Source of the DNA: Bradyrhizobium manausense
GTDB lineage: Bacteria; Pseudomonadota; Alphaproteobacteria; Rhizobiales; Xanthobacteraceae
Length of the DNA: 64,000 nucleotides
Reading direction: 5' to 3'
Assembly: GCF_001440035.1 (NCBI RefSeq)
Contig: NZ_LJYG01000112.1
Span: 615,756-679,755, forward strand
The position numbers and the translations under genes are program-made. This document shows, piece after piece, positions 1 to 8,466 of the stretch. The notes below the pieces were generated by a model. The model was not told the origin of the DNA. It saw nothing but the letters and a program-made list of their open reading frames with translations, and did no database searches. Every line of letters starts with the position of its first letter. The first letter of the stretch is position 1.

Positions 1-64
1 GTCCGCGGAGCGCTCGCGGCTGCTGACAAAGTGGGACAAGGAGGTCAAGGCGCTGCCGAAATAG
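1..64 (+). CDS. Iron(III)-type ABC transporter substrate-binding protein, C-terminal end
   Basis: Only the last 20 codons are in the window; they end ...LLTKWDKEVKALPK followed by TAG at 62-64. This basic, lysine-rich ending is common in periplasmic Fe(III)-binding proteins of the FbpA/AfuA type. The two genes that follow (double-length permease and ATPase) are the usual FbpB and FbpC partners, and the permease starts 22 bases after this stop. Assignment rests mostly on context because no domain is visible. Confidence 0.6.
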   Translation, partial: SAERSRLLTKWDKEVKALPK

Positions 65-86
65 CCGTCAGCTGCGGAGATCCCGG

Positions 87-2267
87 ATGCGCCTTTCGAC
101 ACGGCTTGCTGTCCTGCTCGGTTGGTTGGGCTATATGCTCGTGCCCTGGTACCTGCCGGAAGGCTCCGACCTTGCGGGCTATCCGTTCGGGCGGGCCGGC
201 ACCGCACTCCTGCTTGCGACATCAGGCGCAGCGCCATGGCTGTGGCCGATCGGCATCGCGCTCCTTGCGGCGACGCTCCTCGCCGTCCGTGCCGAGACCA
301 CCCTTAGTGGGCCCGCGTTGATCGTCACCGGGCTGCTCGGCCTGGTCGCGTTCTTCGCACAAGGCTTTGCGATCACGCTGCCCGGGCAAGGCATTCCCTG
401 GCTCGCCGCGCTGCTGGGCGGCGCAGGCGCCGCGCAGCCGGGCATGGGTTTCGGCGCGCTGCTGACGCTGTTCTCGCTCCTCTTGCTGCACTGCCACGGC
501 CTCGCCTATCGCGGGTTCTGTCGGGGCGATCTCTTCACCACGTCCACCATCGGTGTCGTGGTGCTGCTGATCGGCCTCTTCATCTTCCTGCCGGTGGCGA
601 CGATCCTGCGCAGTGCGCTGGTCGACGCCAACGGCAGCTGGGCGCTGGGGGAATTCGCAGGCCACCTGCTCTCCTCGACGATCTGGGGACTGGGATGCGT
701 CGGCGGCGGTATCGCCTGCGGCGTTGCCTGGAATACGCTGATCCTCGGCGTGCTGACCGGCCTCATCACCACGCTGCTGGGCCTCGCCTGCGCCCTGCTG
801 GTGTTGCGCACTGCGATGCCAGGCAAGCGGCTGATGCGCGCGATGACGGTGCTGCCGATCATCACACCGCCCTTCGTCATCGGCCTTGCGCTCATCCTGT
901 TGTTCGGCCGTTCCGGTGTCGTCACCGGCCTGATGTCCGAATGGTTCGGCATCCCCCGCTCGCGCTGGATCTACGGCCTGCCGGGCGTGCTGCTGGCGCA
1001 GGTGCTGGCCTTCGCACCGATCGCCTTCCTCGTGCTGATGGGCGTGGTCCAGGGCATCGCACCGAGCCTCGAAGAGGCCTCCCAGACGCTTGGTGCCAGG
1101 CATTGGCAGACGTTCCGCTCCGTGACCTGGCCGCTGCTGCGGCCGGGGCTCGCCAACGCCTTTCTGCTCGGCTTCGTCGAGAGCCTGGCCGATTTCGGCA
1201 ACCCGCTCGTGCTCGGCGGCAATTTCGAAGTGCTTTCGACCAAGATCTTCTTTGCCGTGGTCGGCGCCGCCCATAACCAGGGTCTGGCCGCAGTGCTCGC
1301 GATGGTGCTGCTCGTCTTCACGCTCGGTGCGTTCGGGCTGCAGCAGAGCTGGCTCGGCGGCAAGAGCTACACCACGGTCTCCGGCAAGGGCGATGCCGGC
1401 ATTCCGGCGAAGCTGCCGACCTCCGTCACCGTGCTCTCCGCCGTGGTGATCGTACCCTGGGTCGTGCTGACGGCGGTGATCTACGCGGTGATCCTGATCG
1501 GCGGCTTCGTCAAGACGATGGGCCGCGACCATACGCCGACGCTGGAGCATTACCGCACCGGCTTCGCCGTCGATTTCAGCCACGGCCTGTTCTTCGAGGG
1601 CGCAGCCTGGCCCTCTTTGTTCACGACGCTGAAAGTGGCTGCGATCTCGGCACCACTGACGGCGCTGATCGGCCTGCTCACCGCCTATCTGCTCACGCGG
1701 CAACGCTTCGTCGGCCGCCAGCTGCTCGAATTCACGACCATGCTGAGCTTCGCCATTCCCGGCACCGTGCTCGGGGTCGCCTATATCCTCGCCTTCAACG
1801 TGCCGCCGATCGAGATCACCGGGACCGGCCTCATCCTCGTGCTCGCCTTCGTCTTCCGCAACATGCCCGTCGGCATACGCTCGGGCATTGCGGGACTGGC
1901 CCAGATCGACAAGAGCCTCGACGAGGCCTCGACGACTTTGCGGGCGCGCAGCTTCACGACATTGCGCCGCGTGGTGCTGCCGTTGCTCAAGCCGGCGCTC
2001 GCCGCGGCGCTGATCTACAGCTTCGTGCGCAGCATCACCTCGGTCAGTGCCGTGATCTTTCTGGTGTCGGCCGAATACAATCTCGCGACCGCCTACATCG
2101 TCGGGCGAGTCGAGGCCGGCGAGTTCGGCCTCGCCATCGCCTATTCCTCGGTGCTGATCGTCGTCATGGCGGCGGGCATCGCGCTCATTCAGTTCGGCGT
2201 GGGCGAGCGAAAGCTTGGCCGCAGGCCCGTCACGCTCGCGACCTCGGCCGCCGAGCCGGCCAGATAG
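87..2267 (+). CDS. Iron(III)-type ABC transporter permease, two fused permease units
   Basis: A 726-residue inner-membrane protein that should form the whole translocation channel of a Fe(III) importer, pairing with the ATPase downstream. It holds two copies of the BPD permease unit, each with an EAA loop that docks the ATPase: EEASQTLGARHWQTF in the first half and DEASTTLRARSFTTL in the second. The first ~170 residues form extra hydrophobic segments ahead of the first unit, making the protein longer than classical FbpB (about 500-550 residues). It lies 22 bases after the binding-protein stop, and its own stop falls inside a short tandem repeat leading to the ATPase gene. Iron as the substrate is inferred from family; phosphonate or thiamine-type relatives cannot be excluded. 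Confidence 0.85.
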   Translation: MRLSTRLAVLLGWLGYMLVPWYLPEGSDLAGYPFGRAGTALLLATSGAAPWLWPIGIALLAATLLAVRAETTLSGPALIVTGLLGLVAFFAQGFAITLPGQGIPWLAALLGGAGAAQPGMGFGALLTLFSLLLLHCHGLAYRGFCRGDLFTTSTIGVVVLLIGLFIFLPVATILRSALVDANGSWALGEFAGHLLSSTIWGLGCVGGGIACGVAWNTLILGVLTGLITTLLGLACALLVLRTAMPGKRLMRAMTVLPIITPPFVIGLALILLFGRSGVVTGLMSEWFGIPRSRWIYGLPGVLLAQVLAFAPIAFLVLMGVVQGIAPSLEEASQTLGARHWQTFRSVTWPLLRPGLANAFLLGFVESLADFGNPLVLGGNFEVLSTKIFFAVVGAAHNQGLAAVLAMVLLVFTLGAFGLQQSWLGGKSYTTVSGKGDAGIPAKLPTSVTVLSAVVIVPWVVLTAVIYAVILIGGFVKTMGRDHTPTLEHYRTGFAVDFSHGLFFEGAAWPSLFTTLKVAAISAPLTALIGLLTAYLLTRQRFVGRQLLEFTTMLSFAIPGTVLGVAYILAFNVPPIEITGTGLILVLAFVFRNMPVGIRSGIAGLAQIDKSLDEASTTLRARSFTTLRRVVLPLLKPALAAALIYSFVRSITSVSAVIFLVSAEYNLATAYIVGRVEAGEFGLAIAYSSVLIVVMAAGIALIQFGVGERKLGRRPVTLATSAAEPAR

Positions 2268-2299
2268 GACTTGCAGATAGGACTTGCAGATAGGACTTG
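2261..2299 (+). repeat. Three exact tandem copies of a 13-bp unit at a gene junction
   Basis: The unit CAGATAGGACTTG occurs at 2261-2273, 2274-2286 and 2287-2299. The first copy contains the TAG stop of the permease (2265-2267). The last copy supplies the AGGA (2292-2295) that serves as ribosome-binding site for the ATPase start at 2302. Because 13 is not a multiple of 3, copy-number change would not keep the permease and ATPase in phase, but it would change the spacing between stop and start. The TTG inside the second copy is in frame with the ATPase. Confidence 0.9.
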
Positions 2300-2301
2300 C
2301 C

Positions 2302-3348
2302 ATGCCCAAATCAGGCCCCGCCTCCGTCGAGTTCAGACATGTCAGCATGCGCTACGGCAATGTGACGGCCGTGGACGATGTCAGCTTCAGGATCCACGCG
2401 GGCGAACTCGTGACGCTGCTTGGCCCCTCCGGCTGCGGCAAGACCACGACCTTGCGCATGATCGCCGGCCTCGAAATCGCGAGCGACGGGCAGATCCTGA
2501 TTGGCGGCAAGGATGTGACACGGCTCTCGGCCACGGACCGCGACGTCAGCATGGTGTTCCAGTCCTACGCGCTGTTTCCGCATATGAACGTGCTGGAGAA
2601 CGCGGCGTATGGACCGACGGTGAAGGGGCTGGGAAAGGCGCGGGCCGAGGCGATGGCGCTGGAGAAGCTCGCTTTGGTCGGTCTCAAGGGCTTCGAGAAG
2701 CGCTATCCGGCCGAGCTGTCCGGCGGTCAGCAGCAGCGCGTCGCCGTGGCGCGCGCCCTCGTGCTGGAGCCGCAGGTGCTGCTGTTCGACGAGCCGCTCT
2801 CCAATCTCGATGCCAAGCTCAGGCGCCGGGTGCGGCAGGAGATCCGCGAGCTCCAGCAGTCGCTGAAGCTCACCGTCGCCTATGTCACGCATGACCAGGA
2901 GGAGGCCCTCGCCGTCTCCGACCGCATCATCGTGATGTCGAATGCGAAGATCGCGCAGCAGGGCTCGCCGCGCGAGCTTTATGAAGCCCCGGCGAACAGC
3001 TTCGTCGCCGATTTCATCGGCGATGCCAATCTCGTGGAGGTGTCGATCGAAGCCGTGCATGACGGGCAAGCGCAGGTCATGCTGGGACCTCTCCGCCTGA
3101 CGCTTGCCGCGCGCGGCCTCACGCCCGGGCCGGCCAAAGCGGCCATCCGGCCCCACGGCATCATGTTCGGCGATGGCCTCGCAGGAACCGTCAGGAAATC
3201 CTCTTACCTCGGCGATCACGTCGAGATGATGGTCTCGACGCCGATCGGCGAGCTTTTCGTCGTCAGCCGCCAAACCGATGAGATCCCGGCTGAAGGCGCG
3301 GCGATCAAGCTGTCATTCGTCCAGCAAAATATCGCTCTCGTGCGGTGA
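2302..3348 (+). CDS. Iron(III)-type ABC transporter ATP-binding protein
   Basis: A 348-residue ATPase that powers the importer encoded just upstream. It has Walker A GPSGCGKT, the ABC signature LSGGQQQR, Walker B VLLFDEP and the H-loop THD, followed by a C-terminal TOBE-type region of about 100 residues, the FbpC/PotA/MalK layout. ATG at 2302 was chosen because AGGA lies 6 bases before it; an in-frame TTG at 2284 inside the tandem repeat would add six residues unlike family starts. The three iron-transport genes form one operon. Confidence 0.9.
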   Translation: MPKSGPASVEFRHVSMRYGNVTAVDDVSFRIHAGELVTLLGPSGCGKTTTLRMIAGLEIASDGQILIGGKDVTRLSATDRDVSMVFQSYALFPHMNVLENAAYGPTVKGLGKARAEAMALEKLALVGLKGFEKRYPAELSGGQQQRVAVARALVLEPQVLLFDEPLSNLDAKLRRRVRQEIRELQQSLKLTVAYVTHDQEEALAVSDRIIVMSNAKIAQQGSPRELYEAPANSFVADFIGDANLVEVSIEAVHDGQAQVMLGPLRLTLAARGLTPGPAKAAIRPHGIMFGDGLAGTVRKSSYLGDHVEMMVSTPIGELFVVSRQTDEIPAEGAAIKLSFVQQNIALVR

Positions 3349-3406
3349 CGGGCTCGAATCCGCATACTCGCTCGCGATTCCCGCGGCCCGATTGTATCAT
3401 CCCGGC

Positions 3407-4507
3407 ATGAGCTATTCCGACGCCGCGGCCGACGACCCGACACGCGTTCGCAAGATCCTCCATATCGACATGGATGCCTTCTACGCATCCGTGGAACAGC
3501 GCGACAATCCCGAGCTGCGCGGCAAGCCCGTCGCGGTCGGTGGTTCGGCCGAGCGCGGCGTGGTCGCTGCCGCGAGCTATGAAGCGCGCAAATTCGGCGT
3601 TCGTTCCGCGATGCCGTCGGTCACCGCGAAGCGGCAATGTCCCGACCTGATTTTCGTAAAGCCCCGCTTTGAGGTCTACAAGGCGATCAGCCGGCAGATC
3701 CGTGAGATCTTTGCCGAGCACACCGACATCATCGAGCCGCTGTCGCTCGACGAGGCCTATCTCGACGTGACGGAAAACCTGCAAGGCATCCCGCTTGCCC
3801 GTGACGTGGCGCTGCGGATCCGCGAGAAGATCAAGGCCGAGACCGGCCTCAACGCCTCGGCGGGCATCTCCTACAACAAGTTCCTGGCAAAGCTCGCCTC
3901 CGACCATCGCAAGCCCAATGGGCAGTTCGTGATCTCGCCCGAAATGGGGCCCGCTTTCGTGGAGACGCTGCCGGTGGGCAAGTTCCACGGGATCGGACCG
4001 GCAACGAGCGCAAAGATGAACGCGCTCGGCCTGTTCACCGGCCTCGACATCCGCAACCAGACGCTTGAATTCATGAACGCGAATTTCGGCAAGTCAGGCG
4101 CCTATTATTACTGGATCTCGCGCGGCGTCGACGAACGGCCGGTGCGGGCCAACCGGATCCGCAAGTCGATCGGCGCGGAGACCACGTTCTCGACCGACCT
4201 CGCCGAATTCGACGCACTCGTCGTCGAGCTGCGCCCGCTCGTCGACAAGGTCTGGCGCCATTGCGAGGCATCAGGCAGCCGGGGCCGGACCGTGACCTTG
4301 AAGATCAAGTTCGCCGACTTCGAGATCATCACGCGCAGCAGGTCCGTGGCTGCGCCGGTCCCTGGCCGGGACGAGCTGGAGCGCCTCGCCTGCGGCCTGC
4401 TCGAGGCGGAGATGCCCCTGCCCAAGCGCGTCAGGCTCCTGGGAGTCTCGCTGTCATCGCTCCAGGTCGGCGACGATGCGGCGCCGCAACTGACGTTCGA
4501 AATTTGA
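3407..4507 (+). CDS. dinB: DNA polymerase IV (Y-family translesion polymerase)
   Basis: A 366-residue error-prone polymerase that copies past damaged bases. The N-terminal metal motif HIDMDAFYASVEQ and the second acidic motif SLDEAYLDVT are intact, and the fingers/palm signature GISYNKFLAKLASDHRKPNG is present, followed by thumb and little-finger regions. ATG at 3407 gives the family start (MSYSDAAADDPTRVRKILHIDMD); an upstream in-frame start would overlap the transporter gene and add 43 unlikely residues. No clear ribosome-binding site or GTTC-N7-GTTC LexA box is seen in the 58 bases before it, so it may be read from the iron-transport operon. It converges with the FAN1-like repair gene, 24 bases apart. 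Confidence 0.92.
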   Translation: MSYSDAAADDPTRVRKILHIDMDAFYASVEQRDNPELRGKPVAVGGSAERGVVAAASYEARKFGVRSAMPSVTAKRQCPDLIFVKPRFEVYKAISRQIREIFAEHTDIIEPLSLDEAYLDVTENLQGIPLARDVALRIREKIKAETGLNASAGISYNKFLAKLASDHRKPNGQFVISPEMGPAFVETLPVGKFHGIGPATSAKMNALGLFTGLDIRNQTLEFMNANFGKSGAYYYWISRGVDERPVRANRIRKSIGAETTFSTDLAEFDALVVELRPLVDKVWRHCEASGSRGRTVTLKIKFADFEIITRSRSVAAPVPGRDELERLACGLLEAEMPLPKRVRLLGVSLSSLQVGDDAAPQLTFEI

Positions 4508-4531
4508 TCCGGACGCCGGGGATTCGAATGA

Positions 4532-6691
4532 TCAGGCCGCGATCTCTTCCGCCCTGCTCCCGACCTCGTCGCGCTTCGCATTGATCAAATTGAGCAGATG
4601 CGCGGCCGCGCGGGCATCGCACAACGCGCGGTGGTGGTCCTTCAGCTCGATATTGTAGGCCCTTGTGAGCTTGCCGAGCCCGTAGGATTTGTGGCCGGGG
4701 TAGTGCCGGCGCATGCTCGCGCAGGTGCAGAGCTTTGGAAAGCGGAAACGGCGTTCGAGGCGTTCGTATTCCGCGGCGATGAAGCCGTAATCGAAATTGA
4801 CATTGTGAGCGACGAAGACGCCGTCACGCATGAACTGCATGAAGCTATCGGCGACTTCCGCGAACAATGGCGCACCCCGTACCATCTCATTGCTGATGCC
4901 GGTCAACGCGACGATCTTGGCCGGGATCGACCGCTGCGGGTTGATCAGCGAATGCCACTCCGCCACGACCTCGTGATTGCGGATCTTGACGGCGCCGATT
5001 TCAGTGATGCGATCCCCGCCGGTCCAGCCGCCGGTGGTCTCGATGTCCACGACGACATAGTCCTGGTCCGGATCGAAACGGAAATCGGCGCGGCCGATCT
5101 CCGAAGGGATTCCAGCGTTGCCGAGCTGGCGAAGCCGCGTCAGCTGGTTGCGCCTGATGACGTCGCCCTCGGCCTTCACTTCCATGAACGAGACGGCGCC
5201 ATCAGCCACAAGCATGAGATCGGGGAAGCCATCGCGCATCGCGCGATAGTCCTCGCACATCAGGCGAAGGATCGCGGCGAGGCCGTCAGCACTGGCCCCC
5301 GCAAGCAACGCGCGGAGCGCGTCCATATCAACATGGTCCCAGGCGAACACGCCGTTCGGCTTGCCCCATTTCGCAGCAACGATCCGCAGGATCTGGGGCA
5401 GCGCGGAGCGCGAGGCGATCGTCCCCAGCTTCGCCTCGATCTGAGACGAGAACATCCGGGCAAAGGTTCTGTCCTTCAGGCAGTGCGGCATCCAATCGAA
5501 GCCGCTGTGCAGCTGTCCGGATTCGAACAGCTCATCCCAGAACAGCAAGCCGAACAGGCAGTGCCAGAGTGTGTTTTCGGCGTGGAAGACCTCAAGGCCC
5601 TGCCGGCGCAGAACGCCTGCGATCCCGGCCTCCGGGCTGCCGCGCCAGGTGTCGTCGACCCGGAGCGTTCGTCCTGCCCGCAACAGCTCGGTGCAGAGTC
5701 CCGTCCGGCGCCCATCGAACTTCCGGGCATAGAAGTCGCGCGCAAAGACGCATTCGTCATCGCTGGCGGGATCATCGATCATGCGCCGCAGCAGGTCCTC
5801 CGCGGCGTCCTTGTCGCCCTCCGCATAAAGCAGCCGGGCGAGGCGCTCATTGCATTCGGCCGAAGCGCCGGCACGATAGAGCTGCGCCGCGAGCGCGGCC
5901 TCACCCTTCTTCTCGAAGTGCAGACCCGCTTTGTGGGCCGCACGGCTGCGCAGATCGAGGGCGTAATCCGTCGGGCAGGCAGGACCACCGAGAATGTCGG
6001 CAACGGACCTGCGATACACCTCGTCGGATTTGGCCTCGAGCTGGCGCAGCAGGCGCGCATAGTGGAAGCAGGCCCTCGCCTCGTCCGCATCGGCAAACCG
6101 CGCGCTGAAATCCGCTTGGCCGTTGGTGCGCAGGATGCCGAGATCGCGCAGCGCGAAATTCTTCAGGTTGTTCTCTGTCTTGCCGAAATAGAGATAGAGC
6201 AGGAACTCGAGCGGTTCGGTCTCAGCGAGCGCGATGAAGGCCTCTCCACCGCAGTGCCGGAATGCCGTGCCGAACGACAGATTGGCGAGGCAATACTCCG
6301 ACAGCTTGGCCTTGGGCCACGAGGCCCTGACGTCGCTCATGCCGGCCGCCTTTGCGCCGTCGAACAGATCAGGCTTTGCAAGGCACGCCAGGAACGCTGC
6401 GTAGTCCTGTTCGGTCAGGCCTCGAACATAACCGGCAACGCCGAGCTCCCCCAGCGCACCGACGGGGTCGGCGATCTCGGCGTATTTGAAGGTGGAGGGA
6501 TTGAAGACCGTGCCGTTGCGGTTGACCATCCGGACGAACAGGCACTGGGCGTCCTTCGACAGCTGTGAGAAGCGAGCGACAAAAGCATGATGCCTCTCGG
6601 CCAGCACCGGACCGTAGGTCTCGCAAACGAAGCTCAGCATCTCCGTGAAGTGGTCGTGATAATAGTAGACCGGCAGGACAGGCAGCGTCAT
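4532..6691 (-). CDS. FAN1-like VRR-NUC nuclease fused to a DnaQ-type 3'-5' exonuclease
   Basis: A 719-residue fusion. Residues 1 to about 470 resemble the SAP-like and helical-repeat part of bacterial FAN1. Residues about 480-540 are a VRR-NUC domain with the FAN1 catalytic pattern GFPDLML...SFMEVK (Asp491, Glu504, Lys506), then a basic Gln-containing helix. Residues 544-719 are a complete DEDDh exonuclease: DIETTGG (Asp549, Glu551), HNVNFDYGF (Asp634) and HRALCDA (His687, Asp692). FAN1 proteins cut branched DNA at crosslinks and flaps; DnaQ domains trim 3' ends. Coupling them suggests incision followed by trimming, which is inference. A LexA box lies 75 bases upstream, so SOS control is likely. 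It might be annotated elsewhere simply as DNA polymerase III epsilon, which would miss the N-terminal half. Confidence 0.85.
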   Translation of the reverse strand: MTLPVLPVYYYHDHFTEMLSFVCETYGPVLAERHHAFVARFSQLSKDAQCLFVRMVNRNGTVFNPSTFKYAEIADPVGALGELGVAGYVRGLTEQDYAAFLACLAKPDLFDGAKAAGMSDVRASWPKAKLSEYCLANLSFGTAFRHCGGEAFIALAETEPLEFLLYLYFGKTENNLKNFALRDLGILRTNGQADFSARFADADEARACFHYARLLRQLEAKSDEVYRRSVADILGGPACPTDYALDLRSRAAHKAGLHFEKKGEAALAAQLYRAGASAECNERLARLLYAEGDKDAAEDLLRRMIDDPASDDECVFARDFYARKFDGRRTGLCTELLRAGRTLRVDDTWRGSPEAGIAGVLRRQGLEVFHAENTLWHCLFGLLFWDELFESGQLHSGFDWMPHCLKDRTFARMFSSQIEAKLGTIASRSALPQILRIVAAKWGKPNGVFAWDHVDMDALRALLAGASADGLAAILRLMCEDYRAMRDGFPDLMLVADGAVSFMEVKAEGDVIRRNQLTRLRQLGNAGIPSEIGRADFRFDPDQDYVVVDIETTGGWTGGDRITEIGAVKIRNHEVVAEWHSLINPQRSIPAKIVALTGISNEMVRGAPLFAEVADSFMQFMRDGVFVAHNVNFDYGFIAAEYERLERRFRFPKLCTCASMRRHYPGHKSYGLGKLTRAYNIELKDHHRALCDARAAAHLLNLINAKRDEVGSRAEEIAA

Positions 6692-7086
6692 CCGCGCGCA
6701 GCCCTCGGCGCAGCGCAGCGCGACCCCGCTCCGGTCGAAGTTCCCCGTGATTCCTTCGCGTTCATGTTCGACTTCTGTTCTTTTCGCCGGGCACTGTCAA
6801 GCTCGGAACTTCGCGACCCGGCGCCGTCCCGACGCCGGGTTTCGGCGACAACCAGGGCGCGTGGACGCGCCTATTGCACCGCGGAACGATTTGCGACGCA
6901 CCATTCAAAATGAGACTGCCCGTTAAGCCGCGCGTGGCGCCGACCGGTGCGCCGTATCCGAGTTCGGTTAGCCTTCATCCCAAGAAATCGTCGAAGACCC
7001 GATGGCCTTGCAAGAACGTCGCACCGCGCGGCGGAAGCGTGAGGTGCGGTGAAAAACAGCGACAAGAACGACCAGGGAGGAGAGCA
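6692..7086. other. Divergent intergenic region between the repair gene and the catabolic cluster
   Basis: This 395-base gap serves as promoter region for the minus-strand FAN1-like gene and the plus-strand binding-protein gene. It contains a LexA box (6766-6780) and a TTGACA element (minus strand, 6795-6800). The plus-strand side ends in a strong ribosome-binding site (GGGAGGAGAG) before 7087. I see no coding sequence or stable RNA structure in it. Confidence 0.7.
6766..6780 (-). promoter_or_regulatory. LexA (SOS) box, GTTC-N7-GTTC type
   Basis: The plus strand reads GTTCGACTTCTGTTC, an exact match to the direct-repeat operator GTTC-N7-GTTC known for LexA in alphaproteobacteria. It sits 75 bases upstream of the minus-strand FAN1/DnaQ fusion. 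Read on the minus strand it follows a TTGACA element (6800-6795) by 14 bases, so it would cover the -10 region, a typical repressor position. Confidence 0.75.
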
Positions 7087-8337
7087 ATGTTGAAAGGCAG
7101 TCTAGGACTGATTGCGTTGAGCGGCCTGCTGATGTCGGGTACCGCCTTCGCGCAGGAGAAGATCAAGGTCGGCGTCACCGCGACCCTCGAAGGCACCTAC
7201 ACCGTGCTCGGCGAGGACGGCATCCGTGGCTTCCAGACCGCACTGAACGTGCTCGGCAAAAAGGTCGGCGACAAGGAACTCGAATTCGTCATCGCTTCGA
7301 CGGACGCGACACCGGACTCGGCTGTGCGCGCCGTGCGCAAGCTGATCGAGCAGGACAAGGTGCAGATCCTGCTGTCGCCGCTCTCCGGCGACGAGGGCAT
7401 CGCGGTCAAGAACTTCGCGAAGACCCATCCGGAGCTGACCTTCATCAACGCAGCCTCCGGCGCGCAGGAAACGACCTATGTCGATCCGGCCCCGAATTTC
7501 TTCCGCTACAACATGGACGGCGCGCAATGGCAGGTCGGCCTCGGCAAATACGCCTATGACACCAAGGGTTATCGCAAGATCGCAACGGTCGGCGAGGACT
7601 ACTCCTTCATCTACACCCAGGTGTTCGGCCTCGTGCTCGAATTCTGCGGCGCGGGTGGACAGGTCACCAACCGGCAATGGGTGCCGCTCGGCACCAAGGA
7701 TTTTGCGTCGGTCATCGCGGCGCTGCCTGACGACGTCGATGCCATCTATCTCGGCCTCGGCGGCGGCGACGCCGTCAACTTCCTCAACCAGTACCAGCAG
7801 GCCGGCGGCAAGGCGCATCTGATGGGCGGCTCGATCATGATCGACCAGACCATCCTGTCGTCCAAGGGCAATGCCAAGAACGCGCTGATCGGCACGCTGG
7901 CCGCCAGCGGCCAGGCCGACACGTGGGAGGATCCGGGTTGGCAGAAGTTCGTGAAGGACTATCAGGACGCCTTCCCGCCGAACAAGCGCTTCCCGAGCCC
8001 GTCGCTGCTCGCCACCAACTATTACGGCTCGACCATGGCGCTGATCCTGGCATTGCGTCAGGTCAATGGCGATCTCAGCGACAACCAGTCGAAGTACAAG
8101 GCTGCGCTCGCCAAGATCGAGCTCGATGCGCCCAACGGCAAGATCAAGCTCGACTCCAACCGCCAGGCGATCGGCACCAACTTCGTCACCGAAGTGGTCG
8201 ATGACGGCAAGGGTGCGCTGTTCTCGAAGGTGGTGAAGGTGATCCCGAACGTAAACCAGACGCTGGGCTATGACCCTGCCGTGTTCGCCAAGATCGGTTT
8301 GCCCAGTCGTACAGTACCGGAATGTAAGAAGTACTGA
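7087..8337 (+). CDS. Branched-chain amino acid-type (HAAT) ABC transporter substrate-binding protein
   Basis: A 416-residue periplasmic receptor that should deliver the substrate to the permeases at 9492-11592. A signal peptide is clear (LIALSGLLMSGTAFAQ, cleavage near residue 23), and the mature part opens with KIKVGVTATLEGTYTVLGED, the start of the LivJ/AmiC-like periplasmic fold. ATG at 7087 was chosen for the AGGAGAG ribosome-binding site and signal peptide; upstream in-frame codons are unlikely. The family binds amino acids, amides, urea or aromatic acids, so the name does not fix the ligand. It heads the 22-kb cluster and is separated from the next gene by a long hairpin. Confidence 0.9.
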   Translation: MLKGSLGLIALSGLLMSGTAFAQEKIKVGVTATLEGTYTVLGEDGIRGFQTALNVLGKKVGDKELEFVIASTDATPDSAVRAVRKLIEQDKVQILLSPLSGDEGIAVKNFAKTHPELTFINAASGAQETTYVDPAPNFFRYNMDGAQWQVGLGKYAYDTKGYRKIATVGEDYSFIYTQVFGLVLEFCGAGGQVTNRQWVPLGTKDFASVIAALPDDVDAIYLGLGGGDAVNFLNQYQQAGGKAHLMGGSIMIDQTILSSKGNAKNALIGTLAASGQADTWEDPGWQKFVKDYQDAFPPNKRFPSPSLLATNYYGSTMALILALRQVNGDLSDNQSKYKAALAKIELDAPNGKIKLDSNRQAIGTNFVTEVVDDGKGALFSKVVKVIPNVNQTLGYDPAVFAKIGLPSRTVPECKKY

Positions 8338-8367
8338 CGTAGTCGCATCAGCGACGCAATGACTGAT

Positions 8368-8419
8368 CGGGGAGAGATTTGCAGAGGCGCGACACGCGCG
8401 CTCTTGCATTCTCTCCCCG
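8368..8419 (+). other. Long imperfect hairpin between binding protein and regulator genes
   Basis: The outer arms CGGGGAGAGA (8368-8377) and TCTCTCCCCG (8410-8419) pair perfectly. Inner arms TGCAGAG/CTCTTGCA and CGCG/CGCG extend the stem with small bulges to a loop near 8392-8396. No T-run follows, so it is not a classical intrinsic terminator. Such hairpins after the first, binding-protein gene of ABC operons often protect the upstream mRNA or reduce read-through, and that is the likely role here. Confidence 0.6.
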
Positions 8420-8466
8420 GTTGTTGAACCCTACAAAAAAAGACAAAAGCTTTTGGGAGGGAAGGC

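Noticed and set aside
31-321. Small plus-strand frames overlapping the first permease codons
   Set aside because: They overlap the binding-protein tail and permease in other frames and have no family features.
222-2348. Long open frame of 708 codons on the minus strand across the permease gene
   Set aside because: It is antisense to a clear permease, lacks any domain and is rich in Arg/Asp/His/Gln as expected for the shadow of a high-GC gene.
3349-3406. LexA box before dinB
   Set aside because: I looked for GTTC-N7-GTTC and GAAC-N7-GTTC type sites on both strands and saw none.
4598-6568. 656-codon plus-strand frame over the FAN1/DnaQ gene
   Set aside because: The minus-strand frame has all catalytic motifs of two nuclease families; the plus frame has none.
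8368-8419. Classical intrinsic terminator after the binding-protein gene
   Set aside because: The hairpin is strong but no T-run follows on either strand, so it was recorded as a hairpin only.
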